DNA of 6,547 bases from JAENZQ01 sp964553505 (GTDB taxonomy: Bacteria; Bacillota; Clostridia; Peptostreptococcales; JAAYPU01). A program made the position numbers and the translations under genes. Below the pieces are notes generated by a model. That model was not told where the DNA came from and made no database searches. It worked only from the letters and a program-made list of their open reading frames with translations. The stretch lies in the NCBI GenBank assembly GCA_964553505.1, contig CAZKKX010000143.1, positions 1 to 6,547 on the forward strand, read 5' to 3'. How positions within the stretch are numbered: position 1 is the first letter of the stretch; each line of letters opens with the position of its first letter. Positions 1-6,473 of the stretch are shown here, one piece after another.

Positions 1-1
1 G

Positions 2-286
2 GACACAGACAGCAATGTTGTAGGAGTAATGACGATCAATGTACGGGAGAACTTATTCCATTGTAAAAAAATTGCCTATGTTGATGAAATTGTAATATCG
101 GAGCCATATAGAGGGAAAGGATATGGTGCAGGAGCATTACATCAGATTGTTGAATTTTTCAAAGTCAATGGAGATATAGTAAAAGTTGAACTATCTACAG
201 ATTATCAAAATACTCCTGCAAGAAAATTCTACAGTAATATAGGATTTTCAGATTATGCGGCTATGTTTAAATATAAGATTAAATGA
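2..286 (+). CDS. GNAT-family N-acetyltransferase, C-terminal part (5' end outside window)
   Basis: The reading frame is open to the first bases of the window, so this is the last 94 residues of a longer protein. The internal ATG at 29 is probably not the start, because the residues before it (VVGVM) look like a normal GNAT core strand. The fragment shows the acetyl-CoA pyrophosphate-binding loop R-G-K-G-Y-G (fragment residues 37-42) after the strand AYVDEIVIS, then the late GNAT signature N-x2-A-x2-FY-x3-GF (residues 70-82). GNAT enzymes move an acetyl group from acetyl-CoA to an amine; the substrate cannot be read from this part. The stop is 37 nt before the aminotransferase, so co-transcription is likely. 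A beta-lysine acetyltransferase (AblB/YodP) would fit the neighbourhood, but this C-terminus looks like an ordinary RimI-type GNAT rather than the AblB pattern I remember. The family call is firm and the role is open. Confidence 0.85.
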   Translation, partial: DTDSNVVGVMTINVRENLFHCKKIAYVDEIVISEPYRGKGYGAGALHQIVEFFKVNGDIVKVELSTDYQNTPARKFYSNIGFSDYAAMFKYKIK

Positions 287-310
287 TAATACAAATCATG
301 AAAGATGAAA

Positions 311-316
311 AGAGGG
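311..316 (+). promoter_or_regulatory. Ribosome binding site of the class III aminotransferase gene
   Basis: AGAGGG lies 7 nt before the ATG at 324 and is followed by ATGAT. It supports that start codon. Confidence 0.6.
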
Positions 317-323
317 ATGATTA

Positions 324-1727
324 ATGAGGGATAATGATTTTTTTAGAGATCACTATATCTCACCGTTTTGCTATGGGGATGAATTTGGACCGCTTCAGAT
401 AGAAAAAACTTCTGGAAATTATTTATTTCTTGAGAACGGGCAAAGAATCATGGATTTCACAGGTCAGCTGGGAGCTGTGATATCAGGAAATTGCAACAAA
501 TATGTGCAAACTTATGTTCAAGAAGCAATGGCAAAGTTCGGATTTGTTTGGGAAGAATCTTTTACCAGTTACAAAAAGGAAGTAATTGATCTCATTTTCA
601 AAGAAATTCTATCAGGGGAGCAATGGGCTCAAAAATTACGTTTTTTTGTAACAGGAAGTGAATCTGTAGAAGCCGCAGCTCTCTTAACAAGAGAAATTAC
701 CGGCAAAGAAATTGTATTGAGTCATTCATATGCTTATCATGGATGGACCAGCGAAGCAACAAAATGCTCCGATTTTTCTGAATTTGGACGATTAATTGAT
801 TCAAACGGAAAGTATCAAAGGATATCTAAAAAAGATACGGCTTTTTTTGAATATCCCTTTTGTCAGCAATGTCCATTTAATAAAGAATACCAATCATGTA
901 AAAATGCAAAAGAATTGTACTGTATTACAGCATTGAGAAAAAGAATAGAGGAGGAAGGACCAGAAAAGATTGCTGCTGTATTCTTTGATTGTACATTAGG
1001 CTTATCAGCTATAATGCCGCCTGATGAATTCATTCCTCAATTCAGGAATGTAACGAAAGAGTATGGTATTTATTGGATTGTAGATGAGATTTTTACAGGG
1101 TTTAGAATGGGAAAATGGTTTGCTTATCAGAACTATTCGGGCGTATATCCTGATATTGTCTGCTTTGGGAAGGGGATAACAAACGGCATCATGCCTGTTT
1201 CCGGAATAATTGTTTCCAAAGAAATTGCTGAAAGGTTGAATCATTACAGGTGGCAAGTCTGCAGTACATTTGCTGCCAGCCCTTTGGCTATGGCCGCTAT
1301 TGCAGGAAACATCCAGTATATTATTAATAATAACTTGATTGGCAAAACTATAGTAAGTGAAAGTATATTTTCTGAACACTTTATGAATTTACAAAAGAAA
1401 CATGAGTGTATAGGTAATGTATTTGGAAAGGGTTTATTTTGGGGAGTTGAATTAGTAAAACATGAAGAAGGTAAAAAGCTTCCGATATTGGATGGAGACA
1501 GAAGAACGGTTTTGAAAAAAGGCCAGACGACGCCGCTGAGAGTTCTCCGGAATATATGTCTAAAGAAAGGTTTGCTGATTGGTGGTTATGTTCCAAATAC
1601 AATTAGAATAACGCCATCTTTGACTATAAGCAAAAAAGAAATAGACGAAGCCTTTGAGATAATGGATAACAGCTTAAATGAATTTGAAGAGCAGCAAAGT
1701 GAAATTAAATTGGCTAAAAACATTTAA
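324..1727 (+). CDS. Class III PLP-dependent aminotransferase
   Basis: A 467-residue fold-type I, class III (omega) aminotransferase, a cytosolic enzyme that moves an amino group, often a distal one, between an amine and a keto acid. The phosphate-binding segment T110-G-S-E113 is followed by Y138-H-G140, which stacks on the PLP ring. D254 in IVDEIFTGFRMG contacts the pyridine nitrogen, K283 in FGKG is the Schiff-base lysine, and R428 in IRITPSL is where a substrate carboxylate arginine usually sits. All key residues are present, so the enzyme should be active. Length is slightly above the usual 420-450, partly from a cysteine-rich insert (C180, C183, C192, C200) and a charged tail. It sits 37 nt after the GNAT gene and 29 nt before the M20 gene. 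The substrate is unknown; a YodT-like role on beta-lysine, acetyl-beta-lysine or a related amino acid is an inference from context. An ornithine- or GABA-type specificity is not excluded. Confidence 0.93.
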   Translation: MRDNDFFRDHYISPFCYGDEFGPLQIEKTSGNYLFLENGQRIMDFTGQLGAVISGNCNKYVQTYVQEAMAKFGFVWEESFTSYKKEVIDLIFKEILSGEQWAQKLRFFVTGSESVEAAALLTREITGKEIVLSHSYAYHGWTSEATKCSDFSEFGRLIDSNGKYQRISKKDTAFFEYPFCQQCPFNKEYQSCKNAKELYCITALRKRIEEEGPEKIAAVFFDCTLGLSAIMPPDEFIPQFRNVTKEYGIYWIVDEIFTGFRMGKWFAYQNYSGVYPDIVCFGKGITNGIMPVSGIIVSKEIAERLNHYRWQVCSTFAASPLAMAAIAGNIQYIINNNLIGKTIVSESIFSEHFMNLQKKHECIGNVFGKGLFWGVELVKHEEGKKLPILDGDRRTVLKKGQTTPLRVLRNICLKKGLLIGGYVPNTIRITPSLTISKKEIDEAFEIMDNSLNEFEEQQSEIKLAKNI

Positions 1728-1756
1728 ATATTAGGGAAAAGGGGTCCTGATAGAAA

Positions 1757-2965
1757 ATGGAGCTAAATAAAAAAAACGTAGAAATTACTTCAGATGAAGT
1801 GATTGTATTGATGAAAGAATTGATCCCAAGACATAGTCCATATTTTCAGGAAGACGAAATTATGGAATTTGTTTACGGATGGTATGTTGAAAATGGTATA
1901 GATGCATACATTCACGAATACCATGAACAGAAGCTTACTAATTTTAAAGGAAAGAATGTAATTTGTGAACTTTCAGGTGACAGAAGAGGCCCGGCTATTT
2001 GCTTGAATGGTCATTTAGATACCGTTAACATATGCCATGGGTGGACAAAAGATCCATTAGCAGGAATCGTGGAGGGCGATAAAATTTATGGGCTCGGTTC
2101 ACTTGATATGAAATCAGGATGCTGCGCTATAATGCTGGCAATAAGAAAATTTTATCACCTTCACAAAGAATTTAGAGGGAAAATCATTGCAACTTTAGTT
2201 TCGGATGAAGAAGGTCCGTATAACCTGGGGATAAATTCAGTTATTGACGACGGCATACTTGATCAAGTGGATGTTTCAATAATTACTGAGCCAAGTGCCG
2301 GTTTTAATTATAAACCTTTTCCTGATATTTGCCTGGGTGCAAGAGGCGGATATTCCATAGAAGTTGAATTTGTCGGAAAATCTGCTCATGGGGCTTTACC
2401 GGAGACAGGTATTAATGCTGCTGTAGATGCAGGAAAATTTATGTGCGAGTTAGAAAAAATTGATATGGTTGAAGACGAGTTCTTAGGGAAAGGAACCGTC
2501 AGTGTTATTGGTATAAGAAGTGATGGCGGACCCTGTAGTATTCCTGATTATAGCAAAGTTGAGCTCTATTGGCATATCGTTTTGGGCGAAAATGAAGAAA
2601 CCGTGGAAAAGCAAATCAAAGAAGTGATCAAAAAGGCGGATATAGAAAGTGATTTCAAGGTATCTTTCAGGGATGCACCCAATCAGGCCGGCAAGGGGTT
2701 TATGCCTTTTACTGTACCAAAAGAAAATGATTTCGTCATCCTATTCTCCCAATCGGTTCAAAACATCTGTAAAAGGAGTGCAAGTGTTTCCTATTTTAGA
2801 AGTGTGGGAGATTTTAATTATTTAGGGACAAGATTAAATGCACCGGTTATTATTTTTGGGGCAGAGGGTGAAAATTTTCACGGCGTTGATGAATATGCAA
2901 CAATCAGTTCAATTGTTAAGACTGCGGAAATACTCTATGACTTTTTGAGGAAGGTCACAAAATAA
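1757..2965 (+). CDS. M20-family metallopeptidase / amino-acid deacylase (ArgE/DapE/YodQ type)
   Basis: A 402-residue cytosolic M20 enzyme of the ArgE/DapE/CPG2 group, which hydrolyses N-acyl amino acids or small peptides with two metal ions. The full metal centre is visible: H86 and D88 in GHLDT, bridging D117 in LDMKSG, general base E151 and ligand E152 in SDEEG, E178 in ITEPS, and H375 in ENFHGVDE. The inserted dimerisation domain starts near residue 195 and carries the conserved H211 of KSAHGALPE. There is no signal peptide. A TAG at 1751 in the same frame forces a start at or after 1757; the GGGG at 1741 is a rather distant (12 nt) ribosome site. The pairing with a GNAT and a class III aminotransferase recalls pathways that acetylate, transaminate and then deacetylate, as in arginine synthesis through ArgD and ArgE. 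The exact substrate is unknown, and a plain dipeptidase is the main alternative. Confidence 0.92.
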   Translation: MELNKKNVEITSDEVIVLMKELIPRHSPYFQEDEIMEFVYGWYVENGIDAYIHEYHEQKLTNFKGKNVICELSGDRRGPAICLNGHLDTVNICHGWTKDPLAGIVEGDKIYGLGSLDMKSGCCAIMLAIRKFYHLHKEFRGKIIATLVSDEEGPYNLGINSVIDDGILDQVDVSIITEPSAGFNYKPFPDICLGARGGYSIEVEFVGKSAHGALPETGINAAVDAGKFMCELEKIDMVEDEFLGKGTVSVIGIRSDGGPCSIPDYSKVELYWHIVLGENEETVEKQIKEVIKKADIESDFKVSFRDAPNQAGKGFMPFTVPKENDFVILFSQSVQNICKRSASVSYFRSVGDFNYLGTRLNAPVIIFGAEGENFHGVDEYATISSIVKTAEILYDFLRKVTK

Positions 2966-3006
2966 TACCACGAAAATATCAATGCTTCCATAAATCTCAT
3001 TTAATA

Positions 3007-3014
3007 GGGGGATC
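3007..3014 (+). promoter_or_regulatory. Ribosome binding site of the EamA transporter gene
   Basis: GGGGGATC is close to the ideal GGAGGTGATC. The G-run ends 9 nt before the ATG at 3021, supporting that start. Confidence 0.6.
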
Positions 3015-3020
3015 ATCAAA

Positions 3021-3920
3021 ATGAATGCAACCGAGGATAATAAGAATTTCATATTTAAAGGCAAAGTTTTCTCGAAACAAAAGCTTGCAGACTTAGGCAT
3101 TATTTCTGTTGCTCTGATGTGGGGTATCAGCACTGTTGTCGTTAAGGTCGTCGTGTCAAGTATGCCACCATTCACTTTTATTTTCGTAAGATTTATACTT
3201 GCAGGTTTATTCTTAGCATTAATCTATAGAAGTCACTTTCAAAATGTTCAAAAAAAAGATATTATAATTGGTCTGTCTACCGGTATTTTTCTGTTTGGCA
3301 CCTATGGTTTTCAGATTATAGGGTTAAAGTACACGACTGTATCGAATGCAACTTTTATAGGTGCGTTATCAGTCGTATTGATTCCTCTTTGCGGAAGCTT
3401 GATAGCAAGACAAATCCCCAGTATTTATACGTTGATTTCAGTTGGTATTTGTACAATAGGATTATATTTTTTGGCAGGAATGAAATTAAATGCTATAAAC
3501 CTTGGTGATTTGCTAAATCTTGTATCAGCTTTTTCTTTTACTACCTATATTTTAGTTATTTCTAAATTTGCTCATGATATTGACAATATTGTTGTTACCG
3601 TATTTCAATTCGCAAGTGTTGTAGGGATGGGAGCAATTGGAATGTTATCTTTTGAGCAGATTAATATCTCATTGATACTTGGCAATTGGCTTGGAATAAT
3701 ATATACAGCTATTTTCGCGACAGCATTAGTTATTCCTTTACAATTGATCTGTCAAAAGTACACCAGTCCCACAAGAGTCGGCATCTATATGCTGTTAGAA
3801 CCTGTATCGGCAACGTTGATTGCGGTTGTTGCGATTAGTGAAATTTTAACTGTTTCAGGAATTATAGGTTGTTGTTTAATTATTACAGGATTATTGTTAG
3901 CGCAAATTAAGGAAATTTAA
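3021..3920 (+). CDS. EamA/DMT-family transporter, ten transmembrane helices
   Basis: A 299-residue inner-membrane protein made of two EamA repeats of about five helices each, the standard length for the drug/metabolite transporter superfamily. The N-terminal repeat opens with the family-typical A-L-M-W-G-I-S segment (residues 31-37), has R57 after the second helix, and carries GLKYTTVSNATFIGALS followed by IPL (residues 101-123). The second repeat ends with TSPTRVGIYMLLEPVSA (248-264) and a last helix near 278-294. Family members move amino acids, polyamines, nucleotide sugars or other metabolites, often as exporters. Specificity cannot be read from sequence. It follows the M20 gene by 55 nt and probably shares its transcript. 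The context suggests traffic of the pathway's amino acid, its precursor or a beta-amino acid product, but this is inference. Confidence 0.93.
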   Translation: MNATEDNKNFIFKGKVFSKQKLADLGIISVALMWGISTVVVKVVVSSMPPFTFIFVRFILAGLFLALIYRSHFQNVQKKDIIIGLSTGIFLFGTYGFQIIGLKYTTVSNATFIGALSVVLIPLCGSLIARQIPSIYTLISVGICTIGLYFLAGMKLNAINLGDLLNLVSAFSFTTYILVISKFAHDIDNIVVTVFQFASVVGMGAIGMLSFEQINISLILGNWLGIIYTAIFATALVIPLQLICQKYTSPTRVGIYMLLEPVSATLIAVVAISEILTVSGIIGCCLIITGLLLAQIKEI

Positions 3921-3929
3921 ATTTATCGT

Positions 3930-3978
3930 TTGTACTCCGTTTTAATTGCTAAATTTTAGTTCGAAAACAGGAGTGCAA
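3930..3978 (+). other. Strong hairpin 1 in the gap before kamA
   Basis: The arm 3930-3943 (TTGTACTCCGTTTT) pairs with 3964-3978, giving 14 pairs with one G-U wobble and one bulged A at 3969. The 20-nt loop can form a small inner CTAA/TTAG stem. No T-run follows the right arm, so it is not a standard intrinsic terminator. It may protect the end of the upstream operon mRNA, mark a processing site, or belong to a kamA leader. The stem is directly visible; the role is unknown. Confidence 0.6.
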
Positions 3979-4007
3979 TCGTAAAAGCATTGTAAAACTT
4001 TTGCGAT
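3978..4007 (+). other. Hairpin 2 in the gap before kamA
   Basis: ATCGTAAAAG (3978-3987) pairs with CTTTTGCGAT (3998-4007) over 10 pairs with one G-U wobble and a 10-nt loop. It follows hairpin 1 immediately, sharing base 3978. A five-T run begins at 4021, too far away for a normal terminator. A weak sigma-A-like pair (TTGCGA at 4001, TACTAT at 4025, 18-nt spacer) overlaps the right arm, but it is too poor to call a promoter. Confidence 0.5.
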
Positions 4008-4041
4008 AAAATGTATCAGCTTTTTACTATTAAATTAATTT

Positions 4042-4049
4042 AAAGGGAG
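4042..4049 (+). promoter_or_regulatory. Ribosome binding site that fixes the kamA start
   Basis: AAAGGGAG lies 6 nt before the ATG at 4056. An in-frame TTG at 4050 directly abuts this site and so cannot be the start. The second ATG at 4059 would also be reachable, at 9 nt. Confidence 0.75.
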
Positions 4050-4055
4050 TTGACA

Positions 4056-5375
4056 ATGATGAAAAATTACAAAAAAATTGATCTTTGGAAAGATGTGACG
4101 AATGAACAATGGAATAACTGGCATTGGCAGGTCAAAAACAGAATTGTTTCAGTTGAGGAGTTAAAGAAAGTAATCGAACTAACAGAAAAAGAAGAAAAAG
4201 AGATTGAAGAAACGCTGAAAACGTTTAGAATGGCTATTACGCCATACTATGTTTCCTTAATGAATTCTAATAATCCCAAATGCCCGGTTAGAATGCAAGC
4301 TGTTCCAACAATAGCTGAAACTCATAAGTGTGATGCGGATATGCATGATCCCAGTTATGAAGATATAGATTCTCCGGTTTATGGAGTAACTCACAGATAT
4401 CCTGATCGAGTACTCTTATTGATTACTGATCAATGTGCAATGTATTGCAGGCATTGTACGAGAAGAAGATTTTCAGGAGGAAATGATGAAGCACGGGGAA
4501 TGGATGATATCAGAAAAGGAATTGACTATATCAGGCGAACACCTCAGGTAAGAGATGTGTTGGTTTCAGGAGGAGATTCACTGCTTGTATCGGATGAAAG
4601 GCTTGAAGAAATAATAAAAGAACTGAGAAGTATACCTCATGTAGAGATAATCAGGCTTGGGTCTCGAGCACCGGTAGTAATGCCACAGAGAATAACCGAT
4701 GATTTGTGCAATATGTTAAAAAAGTACCATCCTATATGGTTTAATACACATTTCAATCATCCTATTGAAATGACAGAAGATGCAAGAGAAGCGATCCGAA
4801 AAATTGCTGATGCGGGGATACCTCTCGGAAATCAGACTGTGTTACTGAGAGGTATAAATGACTGTGTACATATCATGAGAAACCTTATGCATGAATTGGT
4901 TAAAAACAGAATACGGCCCTATTATATTTATCAATGTGATCTTTCGGAAGGGATAGAGCATTTTAGAACACCTGTTTGGAAGGGGATTGAAATCATGGAA
5001 AGTTTAAGAGGTCATACTTCAGGTTTTGCTGTTCCTGCCTATATCATCGATGCAACCGGAGGCGGTGGGAAAACACCTATTTCGCCTAATTATCTTCTTT
5101 CAATGTCACGGGATAAGGTTGTGATTAGAAATTATGAAGGGGTAATTTCAACCTATACTGAACCCAAAAATTACGTGGAAGATGAGGGTAATTGTGCATA
5201 TCCCATGTGCAAAGGAAAACATAAATATTCATATGAAGGTGTGGCTGGTTTGCTGAGCGGGGATAAATCTACACTTGAACCTCAAAATTTATTAAGACAT
5301 AACAGACGCACATGCAAGCAGGCAAGGGGACAGGGACTTGAAGGGCAGGCAAGGGGACAGGGACTTGTCTGGTGA
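4056..5375 (+). CDS. kamA: L-lysine 2,3-aminomutase (radical SAM, PLP-dependent)
   Basis: A 439-residue cytosolic enzyme that turns L-lysine into L-beta-lysine using a [4Fe-4S] cluster, S-adenosylmethionine and PLP. The radical-SAM motif is C127-x3-C131-x2-C134, followed by R136, equivalent to the arginine that holds the substrate carboxylate. S171-G-G-D174 is the SAM-binding motif. K339 in ATGGGGKTP is the PLP lysine. D295 (QCDLS) and D332 (IIDATGG) match Asp293 and Asp330 of the Clostridium subterminale enzyme, which bind the side-chain amine; glutamate 2,3-aminomutase replaces these, so lysine is the likely substrate. The C-terminal cysteine cluster keeps C380 and C385, with C270 available as a partner. 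Two oddities: T334 replaces the usual proline of DAPGGGGK, and the last ~19 residues are a repeat-derived tail (QARGQGLEG, QARGQGLVW) absent from the usual ~416-residue enzyme. Expression may be independent of the upstream operon, given the 135-nt gap with two hairpins. Confidence 0.96.
   Translation: MMKNYKKIDLWKDVTNEQWNNWHWQVKNRIVSVEELKKVIELTEKEEKEIEETLKTFRMAITPYYVSLMNSNNPKCPVRMQAVPTIAETHKCDADMHDPSYEDIDSPVYGVTHRYPDRVLLLITDQCAMYCRHCTRRRFSGGNDEARGMDDIRKGIDYIRRTPQVRDVLVSGGDSLLVSDERLEEIIKELRSIPHVEIIRLGSRAPVVMPQRITDDLCNMLKKYHPIWFNTHFNHPIEMTEDAREAIRKIADAGIPLGNQTVLLRGINDCVHIMRNLMHELVKNRIRPYYIYQCDLSEGIEHFRTPVWKGIEIMESLRGHTSGFAVPAYIIDATGGGGKTPISPNYLLSMSRDKVVIRNYEGVISTYTEPKNYVEDEGNCAYPMCKGKHKYSYEGVAGLLSGDKSTLEPQNLLRHNRRTCKQARGQGLEGQARGQGLVW
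5318..5367 (+). repeat. 27-bp-period tandem repeat inside the 3' end of kamA
   Basis: Two identical 23-bp copies, GCAGGCAAGG followed by GGACAGGGACTTG, lie at 5318-5340 and 5345-5367, exactly 27 nt apart. The period is nine codons, so the frame is kept and the protein gains QARGQGLEG and QARGQGLVW. The G-rich, low-A/T composition differs sharply from the rest of the gene. Confidence 0.92.
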
Positions 5376-5390
5376 CCTTGTCAGGTCTCT
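5347..5390 (+). repeat. Imperfect REP-like palindrome spanning the kamA stop codon
   Basis: The second repeat copy runs into overlapping inverted repeats. GACAGGG (5356-5362) pairs with CCTTGTC (5376-5382), seven pairs including one G-U. AGGGACTTG (5359-5367) pairs with CAGGTCTCT (5382-5390), nine pairs including two G-U. AGGCAAG (5347-5353) pairs with CTTGTCT (5364-5370). The kamA TGA (5373-5375) is in the loop. The GGGGACAGG...CCTTGTC pattern resembles dispersed palindromes that I recall near IS200-type REP transposases. There is no T-run after the stem, so terminator function is only possible. Confidence 0.55.
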
Positions 5391-5398
5391 CTGGAAGG

Positions 5399-5427
5399 CT
5401 GTAAATACATCCTACATCTGATATAAT
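5399..5427 (+). promoter_or_regulatory. Sigma-A extended -10 promoter for the membrane protein gene
   Basis: A perfect TATAAT at 5422-5427 is preceded by TG at 5419-5420, making the extended -10 motif TGnTATAAT. A weak -35 (CTGTAA, 5399-5404, three of six matches) stands 17 nt upstream. Transcription would begin near 5434, leaving a short leader of about 29 nt before the ATG at 5463. Confidence 0.65.
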
Positions 5428-5452
5428 ATATTGTAGAATTAGTATTGGATTT

Positions 5453-5457
5453 GGTGA
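5453..5457 (+). promoter_or_regulatory. Ribosome binding site choosing the 5463 start
   Basis: GGTGA matches the second half of the ideal AAGGAGGTGATC site and lies 5 nt before the ATG at 5463. The longer in-frame start (TTG at 5445) has no such site and would begin only about 11 nt after the predicted transcript start. Confidence 0.55.
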
Positions 5458-5462
5458 ATGCG

Positions 5463-6473
5463 ATGAAGAAGTATTTATTTTTTGGAGAAAAAAGAGAAAT
5501 TGGAAAATATGAATATATTTTCAGATTCATTGTCTTAATGATTATTAATTCTTATATTTTTATTTCTATGAGTTATGGTTTTAGTAAAAAGGATTATGTA
5601 ATCTTAATCGTTTTAATCATCCTGGGTTTTGCAAATCTGTCTTTAGTGGCACTTGTCGAAAAAGACGCGTTTTTCCGTGTCGGCGACAGAAAAAAGAGAT
5701 TTATAGTCACTAGTATTTCACAAATTATGATTCTTTCCTTGATTTTATCTATTGCATTTGTAATTATGTATAATCATGTTAATTATAATGATTACTCAAT
5801 ACTTAAATCTGAGGTCAATGCATATCTCGCAGATAAATATGATAGAGAATTTGTCGTAAAGGATGATATTGAAAAAAGAAAATCATTATATCATCTCAAA
5901 TGCTATCCGAAGGATAATCCCGAGATAGAATTTCTTACTATTTGGAAAAAGGGAGACCTTAAAAAATCAAGGGATACTTATTTGAATTACAAATGGAATT
6001 ATCAAGCAGAGCCAGAGGCAACAATGGTTATTGAAGATTATTATGGGGAAGATGCTTTGATACACTTTCAATTTTGGACGACTAATGACGGGTTGATGGA
6101 TATAACTGATGAGGTAAAGCATATGGATTATGAGGAAGTCATACGAAAGTATAAAGACAAGGTTTCTATCGATATACACTGTTATACGTTTTCCAGCGGA
6201 TTAGATCAGAAAAAAGAGTCTGAAAGGGCATACCAGGTGATAGAAAACTATTTAAGGAAAAATGCCGGAGATGGGATGTTTCATATTTACTTTTTTGCAG
6301 AAGACCATAAAGAAGAATTAATGAGACAGTATGAAGCGGATAATGGTTTCTTTTGGATAAAGGGCACATCTGATTTTACTAAAATGTATAAAAAAGGAGA
6401 GTTATTAAATATCCTTCATTTAACGCCCGGAATTGAAAAAGAAGAAATTGGCAACCATTTTTATTATAAATAA
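5463..6473 (+). CDS. Unrecognised membrane-anchored protein with C-terminal extracytoplasmic domain
   Basis: I do not recognise this 336-residue protein. It begins with a short basic stretch and has three hydrophobic segments at about residues 18-38, 44-64 and 80-103. The loop between the second and third is rich in Lys and Arg (KDAFFRVGDRKKRF), which by the positive-inside rule puts the N-terminus in the cytoplasm and the residues after ~104 outside. That domain is charged and mixed alpha/beta. It opens with a helix and a segment (AYLADKYDREFVV, then YHLKCYPKDNPEIEF at 143-157) resembling small Firmicutes YfjL- or DUF3139-like modules; this likeness is from memory and weak. C147 and C240 are the only cysteines in the domain and could pair. 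The gene has its own promoter and is separated from kamA by the REP-like element, so it need not share the amino-acid function. Role unknown. Confidence 0.85.
   Translation: MKKYLFFGEKREIGKYEYIFRFIVLMIINSYIFISMSYGFSKKDYVILIVLIILGFANLSLVALVEKDAFFRVGDRKKRFIVTSISQIMILSLILSIAFVIMYNHVNYNDYSILKSEVNAYLADKYDREFVVKDDIEKRKSLYHLKCYPKDNPEIEFLTIWKKGDLKKSRDTYLNYKWNYQAEPEATMVIEDYYGEDALIHFQFWTTNDGLMDITDEVKHMDYEEVIRKYKDKVSIDIHCYTFSSGLDQKKESERAYQVIENYLRKNAGDGMFHIYFFAEDHKEELMRQYEADNGFFWIKGTSDFTKMYKKGELLNILHLTPGIEKEEIGNHFYYK

Noticed and set aside
29..286. GNAT gene as a complete 85-residue protein starting at 29
   Set aside because: The frame is open to the window start, the preceding residues fit the GNAT core, and no ribosome site precedes 29. 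It is a truncated view of a longer gene.
1005..1602. Minus-strand frames inside the aminotransferase gene
   Set aside because: They are antisense to a clear conserved enzyme and show no motif or ribosome site.
4001..4030. Sigma-A promoter for kamA (TTGCGA, 18-nt spacer, TACTAT)
   Set aside because: Each box matches only four of six bases, the spacer is long, and the -35 box lies inside a hairpin arm. In such AT-rich DNA this is expected by chance.
4050..4055. TTG at 4050 as the start of kamA
   Set aside because: It directly abuts the AAAGGGAG site, leaving no spacing. The ATG at 4056 is correctly placed.
3921..4055. Lysine riboswitch upstream of kamA
   Set aside because: The gap is too short for the roughly 170-nt five-helix lysine aptamer, and its conserved core is not seen.
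4056..5375. Glutamate 2,3-aminomutase instead of lysine 2,3-aminomutase
   Set aside because: The two aspartates that bind the lysine side chain (D295, D332) are present; the glutamate enzyme has other residues there.
5359..5390. Intrinsic terminator after kamA
   Set aside because: A stem can form, but it overlaps the stop codon and is not followed by a T-run, so I list it only as part of the REP-like repeat.
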